A stretch of DNA of 59,925 bases from an uncultured Lachnospiraceae bacterium (GTDB taxonomy: Bacteria > Bacillota > Clostridia > Lachnospirales > Lachnospiraceae): positions 1 to 59,925 of the forward strand of contig CAMOIJ010000011.1 of the NCBI GenBank assembly GCA_946615865.1, read 5' to 3'. A model generated the notes under the pieces. That model searched no databases. It was not told the DNA's origin and saw nothing but the letters and a program-made list of their open reading frames with translations. How positions within the stretch are numbered: the stretch's first letter is position 1; each line of letters begins with the position of its first letter. The position numbers were made by a program, and so were the translations under genes. Below are positions 1 through 12,998 of this stretch, one piece after another.

Positions 1-487
1 ACTCATACTCAGTCAGAAGGTCGCGAACTTCCATCTCAACCAGCTCGATGAGCTCGTCGTCATCAACCATATCGCACTTGTTAAGGAATACTACGATGTA
101 AGGAACACCGACCTGACGAGCGAGCAGAACGTGCTCACGAGTCTGAGCCATAACACCGTCAGTAGCAGCAACTACGAGGATAGCGCCGTCCATCTGAGCA
201 GCACCGGTGATCATGTTCTTGACATAGTCAGCGTGGCCGGGGCAGTCAACGTGTGCATAGTGTCTCTTAGCAGTCTCATACTCGATGTGAGCTGTGGAGA
301 TGGTGATTCCTCTCTCTCTCTCTTCGGGAGCCTTGTCGATCTGATCGAAAGCAACAGCGGTACCGCCCTGTCTGACAGCCAGAACAGAGGTGATGGCCGC
401 GGTCAGAGTGGTCTTGCCGTGGTCAACGTGGCCGATGGTGCCGATGTTGCAGTGCGGTTTTGTTCTGTCAAAATGAGCTTTTCCCAT
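1..487 (-). CDS. tuf: Elongation factor Tu, 3' part cut off by window edge
   Basis: EF-Tu is the GTPase that brings aminoacyl-tRNA to the ribosomal A site. Only the first 162 residues are inside the window (the full family length is about 397). The translation opens [12 protein letters not shown]. It has the P-loop GHVDHGKT at residues 19-26, a switch-I GITI segment, the DCPGH G3 motif and the NKCD G4 motif, all in the GTPase domain. The start ATG is preceded by AAGGAGGAATTGAGAA, a strong ribosome-binding site. It lies 133 nt downstream of fusA in the standard str-operon order, with a promoter candidate in that gap. The identity is certain; only the C-terminal half is unseen. Confidence 0.98.
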   Translation of the reverse strand, partial: MGKAHFDRTKPHCNIGTIGHVDHGKTTLTAAITSVLAVRQGGTAVAFDQIDKAPEERERGITISTAHIEYETAKRHYAHVDCPGHADYVKNMITGAAQMDGAILVVAATDGVMAQTREHVLLARQVGVPYIVVFLNKCDMVDDDELIELVEMEVRDLLTEYE

Positions 488-592
488 TTCTCAATTCCTC
501 CTTAAATAATATGAGATACAACTTATTTGATTCGCTTCTCAGCTGCAATGACTGTTCTCTATTTAAGGGTCGTAATAACAGTCACTGCTACG

Positions 593-620
593 ATTATATC
601 AAATTGTATTAATAATGCAA
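593..620 (-). promoter_or_regulatory. Candidate internal promoter for tuf
   Basis: On the minus strand a -35-like TTGCAT (615-620) is followed after 16 nt by TATAAT (593-598). A TG lies just upstream (TGATATAAT), giving an extended -10 element. It begins right after the fusA stop codon, leaving a leader of about 100 nt before tuf. Separate transcription of tuf is common because EF-Tu is needed in excess; the assignment here is by motif only. Confidence 0.5.
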
Positions 621-2732
621 TTACTTTTCGTTGAGGATCTTCTCAGCCACATTCTTCGGTACGGGCTCGTACTTGTCAAAGAACATGGAGTAATTGCCGC
701 GTCCCTGAGTTCTGGAACGGAGATCTGTCGCATATCCGAACATCTCGGACAGCGGAACGAATCCTGTCACCATCTTGCCTCCGCCGATATCTTCCATACC
801 GCTGATTCTTCCGCGGCGGGAGTTGATATCGCCGATGACATCGCCCATGTACTCCTCGGGCATTGTGACTTCGACTCTCATGATGGGCTCAAGCAGAACC
901 GGTGAAGCTTTCTTCATCGCTTCCTTGAAGCACATGGATCCCGCAATGTGGAATGCCATTTCAGAGGAGTCGACCTCGTGGTAAGATCCGTCGTATACTG
1001 TGGCGTGAACGCCGACTACCGGGTATCCGCCCAGGTTACCGGCCTTCATAGCCTCTTCAATACCGGCGCCGACTGCAGGGATATATTCCTTAGGAATATT
1101 GCCGCCGACAACTTCGGAATCAAATTTGTAAAGTTCTTCGCCGTTGGCGTCCATAGGCTCGAAACGAACCTTGCAGTGGCCGTACTGGCCGCGGCCGCCC
1201 GACTGCTTCGCGTACTTGTATTCCTGGTCCACGTTCTTGGTGAATGTCTCTTTATAGGCAACCTGAGGTGCGCCGACATTCGCCTCGACCTTGAACTCAC
1301 GAAGAAGTCTGTCTACGATGATCTCCAGGTGGAGCTCACCCATACCGGCGATGATTGTCTGGCCTGTCTCCTTGTCAGTGTGCTGCTTAAAGGTGGGATC
1401 CTCTTCAGCAAGCTTGGCAAGCGCTTCGGCCATCTTGCCCTGACCAGCCTTGGTCTTGGGCTCGATCGCGAGCTCGATAACGGGCTCCGGGAACTCCATG
1501 GACTCGAGGATAACGGGGTGAGCGTCATCACAGAGTGTGTCGCCGGTAGCCGTGAACTTGAGGCCTACAGCTGCGGCGATATCGCCGGAGTATACCTTTT
1601 CAAGTTCTGTTCTCTTATTCGCGTGCATCTGAAGGATACGTCCGAGACGCTCCTTCTTATCTTTGGTCGCATTCAGAATGTAAGATCCGGAATTCGCGAC
1701 GCCGGAATATACACGGAAGAATGCGAGTTTTCCTACGAAAGGATCGGTCATGATCTTGAATGCGAGAGCTGCGAAAGGCTCTTCATCGGAAGAATGTCTC
1801 TCGACTTCATTTCCGTCAAGGTCAGTACCCTTGATCGCAGGGATGTCAAGGGGTGAAGGCATGAACTCGACAACAGCGTCGATCATCTTCTGGATGCCCT
1901 TATTCTTGTAAGCGGATCCACAGACTACAGGAACAGCCCTGCACTCGCAGGTTGCCTTGCGCAGCGCAGCCTTCATTTCCTCTGCGGAAGGCTCTTCGCC
2001 TTCAAGATACATCATCATCAGGTCCTCGTCGAGGTCGCAGATCTTCTCGATCATCTCGGCGCGGTACAGTTCCGCGTCTTCCTTGAACTGATCCGGGATC
2101 TCTCCGATAGTGATGTTGTCACCCTTGTCATCATTATAAGTATAAGCTTCCATCTCAAACAGGTCGATGATACCTGTAAAGGTATCCTCAGCGCCCATAG
2201 GGATCTGGATCATGATGGCGTTCTTGCCGAGCCTTGTGCGGATCTGGTCTACAGAGCCAAAATAGTCCGCACCGATCACATCCATCTTATTGATGAAAGC
2301 CATACGCGGCACATTGTAGGTATCAGCCTGGCGCCAAACATTCTCAGCCTGGGGTTCTACGCCGCCTCTCGCACTGAATACGCCTACAGCGCCATCCAGT
2401 ACGCGAAGAGAACGCTCTACTTCAACAGTAAAGTCAACGTGTCCGGGAGTATCAATGATATTGATGCGGTGCTCGAGAGCTCCTTCCTTGGGCACATTAT
2501 GATCATGCAGAGTCCAGTGACATGTTGTAGCCGCTGATGTGATCGTGATACCGCGCTCCTGCTCCTGGGCCATCCAGTCCATGGTAGCGGTTCCGTCGTG
2601 CGTATCGCCGATCTTATAATTTACACCGGTATAGTACAGAATACGCTCTGTGAGTGTAGTCTTGCCGGCATCAATGTGCGCCATAATACCGATATTCCTG
2701 GTTCTCTCCAGGGGATATTCTCTAGTTGACAC
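621..2732 (-). CDS. fusA: Elongation factor G
   Basis: EF-G is the ribosomal translocase GTPase. Its 703 residues match the usual length. Visible motifs are the P-loop AHIDAGKT at residues 18-25, DTPGH at 94-98 and NKMD at 148-151. Domains II-V follow, including the domain-IV segment GGRGQYGH and the C-terminal RSRTQGRG. The start is GTG, chosen because AGGAGG sits 11 nt upstream and the protein then begins [16 protein letters not shown] as in relatives. It lies 67 nt downstream of rpsG and is co-directional with the str operon. No insertions or frameshifts were seen. Confidence 0.98.
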   Translation of the reverse strand: MSTREYPLERTRNIGIMAHIDAGKTTLTERILYYTGVNYKIGDTHDGTATMDWMAQEQERGITITSAATTCHWTLHDHNVPKEGALEHRINIIDTPGHVDFTVEVERSLRVLDGAVGVFSARGGVEPQAENVWRQADTYNVPRMAFINKMDVIGADYFGSVDQIRTRLGKNAIMIQIPMGAEDTFTGIIDLFEMEAYTYNDDKGDNITIGEIPDQFKEDAELYRAEMIEKICDLDEDLMMMYLEGEEPSAEEMKAALRKATCECRAVPVVCGSAYKNKGIQKMIDAVVEFMPSPLDIPAIKGTDLDGNEVERHSSDEEPFAALAFKIMTDPFVGKLAFFRVYSGVANSGSYILNATKDKKERLGRILQMHANKRTELEKVYSGDIAAAVGLKFTATGDTLCDDAHPVILESMEFPEPVIELAIEPKTKAGQGKMAEALAKLAEEDPTFKQHTDKETGQTIIAGMGELHLEIIVDRLLREFKVEANVGAPQVAYKETFTKNVDQEYKYAKQSGGRGQYGHCKVRFEPMDANGEELYKFDSEVVGGNIPKEYIPAVGAGIEEAMKAGNLGGYPVVGVHATVYDGSYHEVDSSEMAFHIAGSMCFKEAMKKASPVLLEPIMRVEVTMPEEYMGDVIGDINSRRGRISGMEDIGGGKMVTGFVPLSEMFGYATDLRSRTQGRGNYSMFFDKYEPVPKNVAEKILNEK

Positions 2733-2799
2733 AGATTTTTCTTCCTCCTAATGTGTAAAATAACGTCAAGCAGCAAATCTGAAGCCGACAAAATCGCGA

Positions 2800-3270
2800 T
2801 CAGAATCTGTAGTGGGAGAAAGCTCTGTTGGCATCTGCCATCTTGTGCATATCTTCTTTTCTCTTAACAGAAGCGCCTGTGTTATTGAACGCATCGAGAA
2901 TCTCGCCTGCCAGCTTGTCTTCCATGGTCTTCTCGCCTCTCTTGCGGGAGAACATTACCATCCAGCGAAGAGCAAGGGCCTGACGTCTATCAGGTCTGAC
3001 TTCGATCGGGACCTGGTAGGTTGCGCCACCGATTCGTCTGGCTTTAACTTCAAGGACAGGCATGATGTTGTTCATGGCTGTCTCAAATACTTCGAGAGCA
3101 GGCTTTCCTGCTTTCGCTTCTACCTTGCCAAAAGCGCCGTATACAATCTTCTGTGCTACGCCTTTCTTGCCGTCGAGCATGACAGCGTTGATCAGCTTGG
3201 TAACAACCTTGTTATTGTATAAGGGATCGGCAAGTATTTCTCTTTTTTGTACATGTCCTTTACGCGGCAC
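2800..3270 (-). CDS. rpsG: 30S ribosomal protein S7
   Basis: S7 nucleates assembly of the 30S head and contacts the E-site tRNA. With a GTG start at 3268-3270 it is 156 residues, exactly the usual length, starting [20 protein letters not shown] and ending NRAFSHYRF. The GTG is preceded by AAGGAGGGAAGTAAC, which decides the start; a longer frame extending to 3363 has no family support. The 122-nt gap to rpsL is longer than elsewhere in the operon. It contains short inverted repeats (CTGTAA...TTACAG, and GATA...TATC) that could hold an S7 regulatory site, as the rpsL-rpsG gap does in E. coli; that part is inference. Confidence 0.97.
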   Translation of the reverse strand: MPRKGHVQKREILADPLYNNKVVTKLINAVMLDGKKGVAQKIVYGAFGKVEAKAGKPALEVFETAMNNIMPVLEVKARRIGGATYQVPIEVRPDRRQALALRWMVMFSRKRGEKTMEDKLAGEILDAFNNTGASVKRKEDMHKMADANRAFSHYRF

Positions 3271-3392
3271 GTTACTTCCCTCCTTATCAATGGATAATTC
3301 ATCGGTACTCACTAATAGATATGTGTTCGTGCTGTGATCTATCTGTAAATAGAATTCCAACACTTACAGGTATCAGTTTTTTAGTAAATATC

Positions 3393-3812
3393 TTACTTAC
3401 CAGCCTTAGGTCTCTTCGCGCCATACTTGGAGCGAGCCTGACGTCTGTTAGCAACACCTGCTGTATCCAGGGTACCGCGGATAATGTGATATCTGGTACC
3501 GGGCAGATCTTTAACTCTTCCGCCTCTGATCAGGACAACGCTGTGCTCCTGCAGATTGTGACCCTCGCCGGGAATGTAGGATGTTACCTCGATTCCATTG
3601 GAGAGACGCACCCTTGCGATCTTACGCAGTGCGGAGTTAGGCTTCTTGGGGGTAGCAGTCTTAACCGCAGTGCACACACCGCGCTTCTGAGGAGAGCTGG
3701 CATCAATAGCCTTCTTCTTCAGGGAGTTCATTCCCTTCTGCAGAGCGGGAGCAGTAGATTTCTTAACGGAAGTCTGACGACCCTTTCTTACTAACTGGTT
3801 AAATGTTGGCAT
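3393..3812 (-). CDS. rpsL: 30S ribosomal protein S12
   Basis: S12 is the decoding-centre protein of the 30S subunit and the target of streptomycin-resistance mutations. It has 139 residues and begins [12 protein letters not shown]. It contains the conserved [11 protein letters not shown] loop, where the key lysine is wild type, and the second loop [22 protein letters not shown]. The C-terminus [13 protein letters not shown] is typical. The ATG is preceded by AGAAGGAGGTGAAATAGA, a very strong ribosome-binding site. It is first of the rpsL-rpsG-fusA-tuf group, 99 nt after rpoC, with a hairpin in that gap. Confidence 0.98.
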   Translation of the reverse strand: MPTFNQLVRKGRQTSVKKSTAPALQKGMNSLKKKAIDASSPQKRGVCTAVKTATPKKPNSALRKIARVRLSNGIEVTSYIPGEGHNLQEHSVVLIRGGRVKDLPGTRYHIIRGTLDTAGVANRRQARSKYGAKRPKAGK

Positions 3813-3842
3813 TCTATTTCACCTCCTTCTCATAAAAATAAA

Positions 3843-3872
3843 CATGGTGCAGCCCATAAGAGCCACACCATG
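3843..3872 (-). terminator. Hairpin with T-rich tail between rpoC and rpsL
   Basis: A 7-bp stem CATGGTG/CACCATG encloses a 16-nt loop and is followed on the minus strand by TTTATTTTTATG. It sits 39 nt past the rpoC stop and 30 nt before the rpsL start. It could be a partial terminator or attenuator separating rpoBC from the str operon. The loop is large and the T run is interrupted, so efficiency is uncertain. Confidence 0.4.
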
Positions 3873-3911
3873 ATATTATATGAGTCCGTTTTGCAGTTGT
3901 CAATTACTTTT

Positions 3912-7589
<3,678 letters not shown>

Positions 7590-10500
7590 TTAGAAATCCT
7601 CCTCGGAGTCTTCACTTGAAAAATCACCGTTATCCAGATCCAGGCCTTCTAAATCGATCCCCTCCAGGATATCTCCGTCGGAGGATTCGCGAGGTTCAGG
7701 CTCTACGTCCTCAAGTTCTCCCGCAGCATTGAACTCCTTGCTGCTGAAGCCGCCGCGCTCAAGCTGCGCCTGATCGGGGCTTCCGTAATCCTTGAAGTTG
7801 TTCTTCATCTCGAAGCGGTAGACAGAGGAATCACCGTAGTCGATGTCCTCCTTGATCTCGACGACTTCGCCGTTCTCGTCCAGAACCTGTACGTCGAGGC
7901 CGAGGGCCTGCAGCTCCTTGAGCAGGACCTTGAAGGATTCCGGAATACCGGACTCAGGGATATTCTCACCCTTGATGATCGCTTCGTAAGTCTTCACACG
8001 TCCGACTACATCATCCGACTTGATAGTCAGGATTTCCTGCAGAGTGTAAGCTGCGCCGTACGCCTCAAGCGCCCAGACTTCCATTTCACCGAAACGCTGG
8101 CCGCCGAACTGAGCTTTACCGCCCAGAGGCTGCTGGGTGACGAGGGAGTAAGGACCCGTGGAACGGGCGTGGATCTTATCGTCTACCAGGTGATGGAGCT
8201 TCAGGTAATGCATGTGGCCGATGGTGACAGGGTTGTCAAACATCTCGCCGGTGCGTCCGTCTCTGAGCCAGACCTTGCCGTCTCTGGAGATCGGAACGCC
8301 CTTCCACAGTTCTCTGTGAGCACGGTTGTCATAGAGGAACTTCATGGTCTCAGGACTTACCGAATCTTTATATTTTGCCTCGAACTCGTCCCACTCAGTG
8401 TTGACGTAGTCGTTCGCGAGATCAAGGGCATCCATGATGTCGTCCTGAGTCGCGCCGTCGAAGTTCGGGGTCGCTACATTAAATCCAAGCGCTTCCGCAG
8501 CAAGGGACAGGTGGATTTCCAGGATCTGTCCGATGTTCATACGGGAAGGCACGCCCAAGGGGTTCAGTACGATATCCAGCGGACGTCCGTTGGGAAGATA
8601 AGGCATATCTTCTATAGGAAGCACTCTGGAAACGACACCCTTGTTTCCGTGACGGCCTGCCATCTTATCGCCGACGGAGATCTTTCTCTTCTGCGCGATA
8701 TAGATGCGGACTGCCTTGTTGACGCCGGGGCTGAGCTCGTCGCCGTTCTCCCTCTCGAATACCTTGGTATCGACAATGATGCCGTACTCGCCGTGAGGGA
8801 CCTTGAGGGAAGTATCGCGGACCTCTCTGGCTTTCTCGCCGAAGATCGCGCGCAGCAGCTTCTCTTCCGCTGTCAGCTCAGTCTCTCCCTTAGGAGTAAC
8901 CTTGCCGACAAGGATATCACCTGCGCGGACTTCCGCGCCGATGCGGATGATTCCCATCTCATCCAGGTCTTTAAGAGCTTCCTCGCCTACGCCGGGGACA
9001 TCTCTTGTGATCTCTTCAGCACCGAGCTTGGTATCTCTGGCTTCGCAGTCATACTCCTCGATGTGAACAGAAGTATATACATCATCTCTTACAAGGCGCT
9101 CGCTCAGAAGAACGGCGTCCTCGTAGTTGTAGCCTTCCCATGTCATGAAGCCGATCAGCGGGTTCTTGCCCAGCGCAAGTTCGCCGTTGCAGGTGGAAGG
9201 ACCGTCAGCAATGATCTGGCCCTCTCTTACTCTCTCGCCGGTAAAGACGATAGGCTTCTGGTTGTAGCAGTTGCTCTGGTTGGAGCGCTCAAACTTGGAG
9301 AGGTGGATCTCTTCCTTCGTGCCGTCGTCGTAAGCCATCTTAATGGTTGTCGCGTCGACAAATTCCACTACGCCGGACTTGGGGCAGATCACGCATACGC
9401 CCGAGTCGCGCGCAGCTTTTGCTTCCATGCCGGTACCGACTGCAGGCGCTTCTGTAGTCAGAAGCGGAACTGCCTGTCTCTGCATGTTGGATCCCATCAG
9501 AGCGCGGTTCGCGTCGTCGTTCTGGAGGAAAGGAACCAGTGACGTCGCCACGGAGAACACCATTCTGGGAGAGACGTCCATGTACTCAAAGACTGTCTTT
9601 CTATAAGAAGAAGTCTCTGTTCTGAAACGTCCGGACACATTGTTCTCTACAAAGTATCCGTTCTCGTCAAGAGGCGTGCTCGCCTGAGCTACGTGATAAT
9701 TATCCTCTTCATCCGCCGTCATATAGACAACTTCGTCAGTAACTCTGGGATTAGCGGGATCGGTGCGGTCCACCTTTCTGTAAGGTGCCTCAATGAAGCC
9801 ATACTCGTTGATACGCGCATAACTTGCCAGAGAGTTGATCAGTCCGATGTTGGGACCTTCAGGAGTCTCGATCGGGCACATTCTTCCGTAGTGTGTATAG
9901 TGAACGTCTCGAACTTCGAATCCGGCACGGTCTCTTGACAGACCGCCGGGACCCAGAGCGGACAGACGTCTCTTGTGAGTTAGTTCGCCCAGAGGATTGT
10001 TCTGGTCCATGAACTGGGACAGCTGGGAGGAGCCAAAGAATTCCTTGACTGCCGCCTGCACAGGCTTGATGTTGATCAGGCCCTGGGGAGAGATCTCCTC
10101 GGAGTTGTCATGGGTAGTCATTCTCTCGCGGACAACTCTCTCCATTCTGGAGAGACCGATGCGATACTGGTTCTGAAGAAGCTCACCGACGCTGCGGATC
10201 CTTCTGTTGCCCAGATGGTCGATATCGTCGCTGTTGCCGATGCCGTATTCCAAATGCATATTGTAATTGATGGAAGCGAGAATATCTTCCTTTGTAATAT
10301 GCTTGGGGATCAGTTCATGAACGCTCTTTCTGAGAGCTTCAGCAAGAGCTTCCGGATCGTCGTTGTCCTGATACTGCAGGAGGATCTCCCTCAGCGCAGG
10401 ATAGTAAACGAGTTCAGTGATGCCCAGTTCCTCGGGATCGCAGTCCACGTAGTGTGTGATGTCGACCATAAGGTTGCTGAGAACCTTAACGTTTCTCTCC

Positions 10501-11507
10501 TCAGTGCGGACCCATACATAAGGAATCGCAGAGTTCTGGATCTCATCAGCCATCTCTCTTGAGATTTCTTCCCCGGCTGTTCCGAGAATATCGCCGTTTG
10601 CCTCGTCCACAACGTCTTCTGCAAGGGTCAGGCCCTTGATACGGTTCCTGAAAGCGAGTTTCTTATTGAATTTATATCTGCCGACCTTCGCCAGATCATA
10701 TCTGCGGGGATCAAAGAACATCGCGTTGATCAGGCTGTCCGCGCTCTCCACGGAAAGCGGCTCGCCGGGACGGATCTTCTTGTACAGTTCGAGAAGGCCG
10801 CTCTCATAATTGTTGGAAATATCCTTGATAAAGCTTGCGCGGATCTTGGGCTCATCTCCGAAGAGATCGAGGATCTCTTCGTCAGTGCCGATTCCGAGCG
10901 CTCTGATGAGGACCGTCACAGGAACTTTCCTTGTGCGATCCACTCTTACATAGAAGACATCGTTAGCGTCTGTCTCATACTCCAGCCATGCGCCCCTGTT
11001 GGGAATGACTGTGCAGGAGAAAAGCTTCTTGCCGAATTTATCCTTATCAATACCGTAATAGATACCGGGGGAACGGACAAGCTGGCTGACGATGACACGC
11101 TCAGCGCCATTGATCACAAAGGTGCCCGTATCCGTCATCAGGGGCAGATCGCCCATGAAGATCTCCTGGTCCTTGAATTCCTTATCATTCTCCTTGTCAA
11201 AAAGGCGCACAGTGACCATAAGAGGTGCCGCATACGTGGCGTCTCTTTCCTTGCACTTCTCAATAGAATACTTGACCTTATCTTCACAGAGCTTGTAGCT
11301 CACGAAAGAAAGGCTCAGTCTTCCACTGAAATCCTCGATCGGAGAGATGTCATCAAAGACCTCCTGCAGACCCTTCTCAAGAAACCACTTGTAAGAATCC
11401 GTCTGCACTTCGATCAGGTTGGGCATGGGCAGCACTTCTTTCTGACGCTGATAGCTCATGCGCATGCTCTTGCCTTCCCCTATAGGATGTATCCTGTATT
11501 TTTCCAT
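7590..11507 (-). CDS. rpoB: RNA polymerase beta subunit
   Basis: This is the beta subunit of RNA polymerase, 1305 residues from the chosen ATG ([18 protein letters not shown]). The frame stays open 25 codons further upstream, but family members begin near this ATG and GGGGTG lies just before it. The rifampicin-pocket region ([33 protein letters not shown]) appears wild type in its core FMDQNNPL and [12 protein letters not shown]. The C-terminus is acidic (ending [13 protein letters not shown]), longer than minimal homologues. A strong own promoter lies at 11636-11664 with a leader of about 125 nt, so rpoBC can be transcribed apart from rplJL. Confidence 0.97.
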   Translation of the reverse strand: MEKYRIHPIGEGKSMRMSYQRQKEVLPMPNLIEVQTDSYKWFLEKGLQEVFDDISPIEDFSGRLSLSFVSYKLCEDKVKYSIEKCKERDATYAAPLMVTVRLFDKENDKEFKDQEIFMGDLPLMTDTGTFVINGAERVIVSQLVRSPGIYYGIDKDKFGKKLFSCTVIPNRGAWLEYETDANDVFYVRVDRTRKVPVTVLIRALGIGTDEEILDLFGDEPKIRASFIKDISNNYESGLLELYKKIRPGEPLSVESADSLINAMFFDPRRYDLAKVGRYKFNKKLAFRNRIKGLTLAEDVVDEANGDILGTAGEEISREMADEIQNSAIPYVWVRTEERNVKVLSNLMVDITHYVDCDPEELGITELVYYPALREILLQYQDNDDPEALAEALRKSVHELIPKHITKEDILASINYNMHLEYGIGNSDDIDHLGNRRIRSVGELLQNQYRIGLSRMERVVRERMTTHDNSEEISPQGLINIKPVQAAVKEFFGSSQLSQFMDQNNPLGELTHKRRLSALGPGGLSRDRAGFEVRDVHYTHYGRMCPIETPEGPNIGLINSLASYARINEYGFIEAPYRKVDRTDPANPRVTDEVVYMTADEEDNYHVAQASTPLDENGYFVENNVSGRFRTETSSYRKTVFEYMDVSPRMVFSVATSLVPFLQNDDANRALMGSNMQRQAVPLLTTEAPAVGTGMEAKAARDSGVCVICPKSGVVEFVDATTIKMAYDDGTKEEIHLSKFERSNQSNCYNQKPIVFTGERVREGQIIADGPSTCNGELALGKNPLIGFMTWEGYNYEDAVLLSERLVRDDVYTSVHIEEYDCEARDTKLGAEEITRDVPGVGEEALKDLDEMGIIRIGAEVRAGDILVGKVTPKGETELTAEEKLLRAIFGEKAREVRDTSLKVPHGEYGIIVDTKVFERENGDELSPGVNKAVRIYIAQKRKISVGDKMAGRHGNKGVVSRVLPIEDMPYLPNGRPLDIVLNPLGVPSRMNIGQILEIHLSLAAEALGFNVATPNFDGATQDDIMDALDLANDYVNTEWDEFEAKYKDSVSPETMKFLYDNRAHRELWKGVPISRDGKVWLRDGRTGEMFDNPVTIGHMHYLKLHHLVDDKIHARSTGPYSLVTQQPLGGKAQFGGQRFGEMEVWALEAYGAAYTLQEILTIKSDDVVGRVKTYEAIIKGENIPESGIPESFKVLLKELQALGLDVQVLDENGEVVEIKEDIDYGDSSVYRFEMKNNFKDYGSPDQAQLERGGFSSKEFNAAGELEDVEPEPRESSDGDILEGIDLEGLDLDNGDFSSEDSEEDF

Positions 11508-11635
11508 CTGGTTCACCCCGTATTGTATTGAATCTATATAAAAAATGTGTCTGTGCATGCCGCTCGCCTTATTGACGCCCAAAATCTATTTCCGGGCAGC
11601 ACAAAAACTAGGCATGCGAAAAAGATGCGAATAAT

Positions 11636-11664
11636 ATTCTATCATCGCATTGTCCAGCAGTCAA
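11636..11664 (-). promoter_or_regulatory. Promoter of rpoBC
   Basis: On the minus strand -35 TTGACT (11659-11664) and -10 TAGAAT (11636-11641) are separated by exactly 17 nt, with a TG one base upstream of the -10. The region around it is AT-rich, unlike the coding DNA. It lies about 125 nt upstream of the rpoB start. Confidence 0.75.
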
Positions 11665-11742
11665 TAATTATTTTTTAAAGTTTTGTAAACGAAGTATTAA
11701 TTTCTGTACTCCCAATTGTAACTGACTAATTACCGACATGAA

Positions 11743-11770
11743 ATCCGGCCGCCCTTACGGACAGCCGGAT
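11743..11770 (-). terminator. Hairpin after rplL (terminator or attenuator before rpoB)
   Basis: A 12-bp stem starting ATCCGGC and closing GCCGGAT, with inner G-U pairs and a GTAA loop, lies 29 nt past the rplL stop. On the minus strand it is followed by only a short TTTCATG tail. In other bacteria a partial terminator sits at this place and lets a fraction of transcripts enter rpoBC; the same role here is inference. Confidence 0.5.
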
Positions 11771-11799
11771 CATAAAGTTCATACTGTGTAGAGAGTTGA

Positions 11800-12171
11800 T
11801 TACTTGATTGTAACGGTAGCTCCAACTTCCTCAAGCTTAGCCTTGATAGCCTCAGCCTCATCCTTGGCAACTGCCTCTTTGATTACCTTGGGAGCGCCCT
11901 CAACAGCTTCCTTAGCTTCCTTCAGGCCAAGGCCGGTGATCTCACGGACAACCTTGATAACCTTGATCTTCTGAGCGCCGAAGCTTGTCAGCTCGACATC
12001 AAACTCAGTCTTCTCTTCAACTGCCTCAGCGGGGCCGGCTGCTACTACTGCAACGCCTGCAGCTGCGGATACGCCGAATTCCTCTTCACAAGCCTTAACC
12101 AGCTCATTAAGTTCCATAACAGTAAGCTCTTTGATCGCATCGATGATCTCAGCATTTGTTAACTTTGCCAT
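11800..12171 (-). CDS. rplL: 50S ribosomal protein L7/L12
   Basis: L7/L12 is the multi-copy stalk protein that recruits translation GTPases. From the ATG at 12169-12171 (preceded by GGAGGTAAATACA) it has 123 residues, the usual length. Its layout is the N-terminal dimerisation part ([20 protein letters not shown]), an Ala-rich hinge ([18 protein letters not shown]), and the C-terminal factor-binding domain with the conserved [21 protein letters not shown] five-codon upstream extension was rejected because the ribosome-binding site falls inside it. It is 67 nt downstream of rplJ. Confidence 0.98.
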   Translation of the reverse strand: MAKLTNAEIIDAIKELTVMELNELVKACEEEFGVSAAAGVAVVAAGPAEAVEEKTEFDVELTSFGAQKIKVIKVVREITGLGLKEAKEAVEGAPKVIKEAVAKDEAEAIKAKLEEVGATVTIK

Positions 12172-12238
12172 TGTATTTACCTCCATGTAAATTAGTTTGA
12201 AATAAAACTTCTAATAATAGAATGACACTGCAGAAAGA

Positions 12239-12757
12239 TTACGCCTCTGCGGGGGCCTCTGCGGGAGCTGCCTCGCCATCCTTCTCCGCGATCTGCTTGA
12301 TAACGCGCGCGAAACTGGAAATAGGAGCCTGCCAGCTGCCGAACAGTCTGCCCAGAAGAACTTCTCTGGACGGGATCTTCGCGACCTCACCGAGTGCTGC
12401 GGGATCCACCACCTTGCCTTCTACAACACCGCCCTTGATCTCGAGCTTGTCAGCCTTCTTGGCGAACTCGCAGAGAATACGTGCGGGAGCTGTAGCATCG
12501 TCCTTAGAAACTGCCAGTGCGCTGGGACCGTTCAGAAGATCGGAAAGGCCTTCGCAATCTGTGCCCTTGAACGCGAAGTTCATCATGGTGTTCTTATAAA
12601 CCTTATAAATGACACCAGCCTCGCGGAGCTGTTTGCGGAGCTCTGTATCCTGCTGAACTGTCAGACCTCTGTGGTCAACCAGTACCACAGACTGTGCGCC
12701 GTCGATCGCTGCGGAAATCTCCTTGACGACCGGCTGTTTCAATTCAACCTTTGCCAT
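12239..12757 (-). CDS. rplJ: 50S ribosomal protein L10
   Basis: L10 anchors L7/L12 dimers to the ribosome stalk base. It has 172 residues, starts MAKVELKQPVVKEI, and contains the conserved VVLVDHRGLTVQQDTELRKQL segment and GPSALA. The C-terminus is a low-complexity tail (AAPAEAPAEA) beyond the L7/L12-binding helix. AAGGAGGTAACAAA precedes the ATG. Expression is probably controlled by the L10 leader and hairpin upstream (12795-12938) and driven by its own promoter at 12947-12975. Confidence 0.98.
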   Translation of the reverse strand: MAKVELKQPVVKEISAAIDGAQSVVLVDHRGLTVQQDTELRKQLREAGVIYKVYKNTMMNFAFKGTDCEGLSDLLNGPSALAVSKDDATAPARILCEFAKKADKLEIKGGVVEGKVVDPAALGEVAKIPSREVLLGRLFGSWQAPISSFARVIKQIAEKDGEAAPAEAPAEA

Positions 12758-12794
12758 TTTGTTACCTCCTTATAGATTTTGGAGCCGAAACGAA

Positions 12795-12938
12795 GAAAAA
12801 CCCGTCTTCGCGAAGACGGGTGAAAATTCATATCCGCATTCAGCGCACAAATATGCGCTTCCCTGCGTTTCCACATCCTCGGCAGGCAGATCACTCTTTA
12901 CGCCTTGCGGCACCTGCTGTCTTCGGCTTGGCTTATAA
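12795..12938 (-). promoter_or_regulatory. L10 leader RNA of rplJL
   Basis: The transcript upstream of rplJ carries the hallmarks of the Firmicutes L10 leader family: CCGAAGACAGCAGGTGCC, a linker, then CCTGCCGAGG, which pair to form the kinked stem bound by the L10-(L12)4 complex. At its 3' end is a perfect inverted repeat (12800-12821, arms ACCCGTCTTCG/CGAAGACGGGT) followed on the minus strand by TTTTTCTT, an intrinsic-terminator form. Binding of L10 should favour termination and so feed back on synthesis; mechanism from family knowledge, match by eye. Confidence 0.8.
12800..12821 (-). terminator. Attenuator hairpin in the L10 leader
   Basis: A 22-nt perfect palindrome is followed by five T residues on the minus strand, located 42 nt before the rplJ start and just ahead of its ribosome-binding site. 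It is the expected regulated terminator of the L10 leader. Confidence 0.7.
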
Positions 12939-12946
12939 CCTTTCGC

Positions 12947-12975
12947 ATCTTATCATTAACCTTTTCATTTGTCAA
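12947..12975 (-). promoter_or_regulatory. Promoter of rplJL
   Basis: On the minus strand consensus -35 TTGACA (12970-12975), a 17-nt spacer and extended -10 TGATAAGAT (hexamer 12947-12952). It lies between the capA stop and the L10 leader, so rplJL does not depend on readthrough from rplKA or capA. Confidence 0.75.
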
Positions 12976-12998
12976 GAGCCGTATTTATATTTTGGCAG

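Noticed and set aside
3271-3363. N-terminal extension of rpsG to an upstream start
   Set aside because: It has no match to S7 and lacks a site at its start; the GTG with AAGGAGGG gives the exact family length.
11508-11582. 25-codon N-terminal extension of rpoB
   Set aside because: Family proteins begin at the MEKYRIHP-type methionine and the extension lies in the leader.
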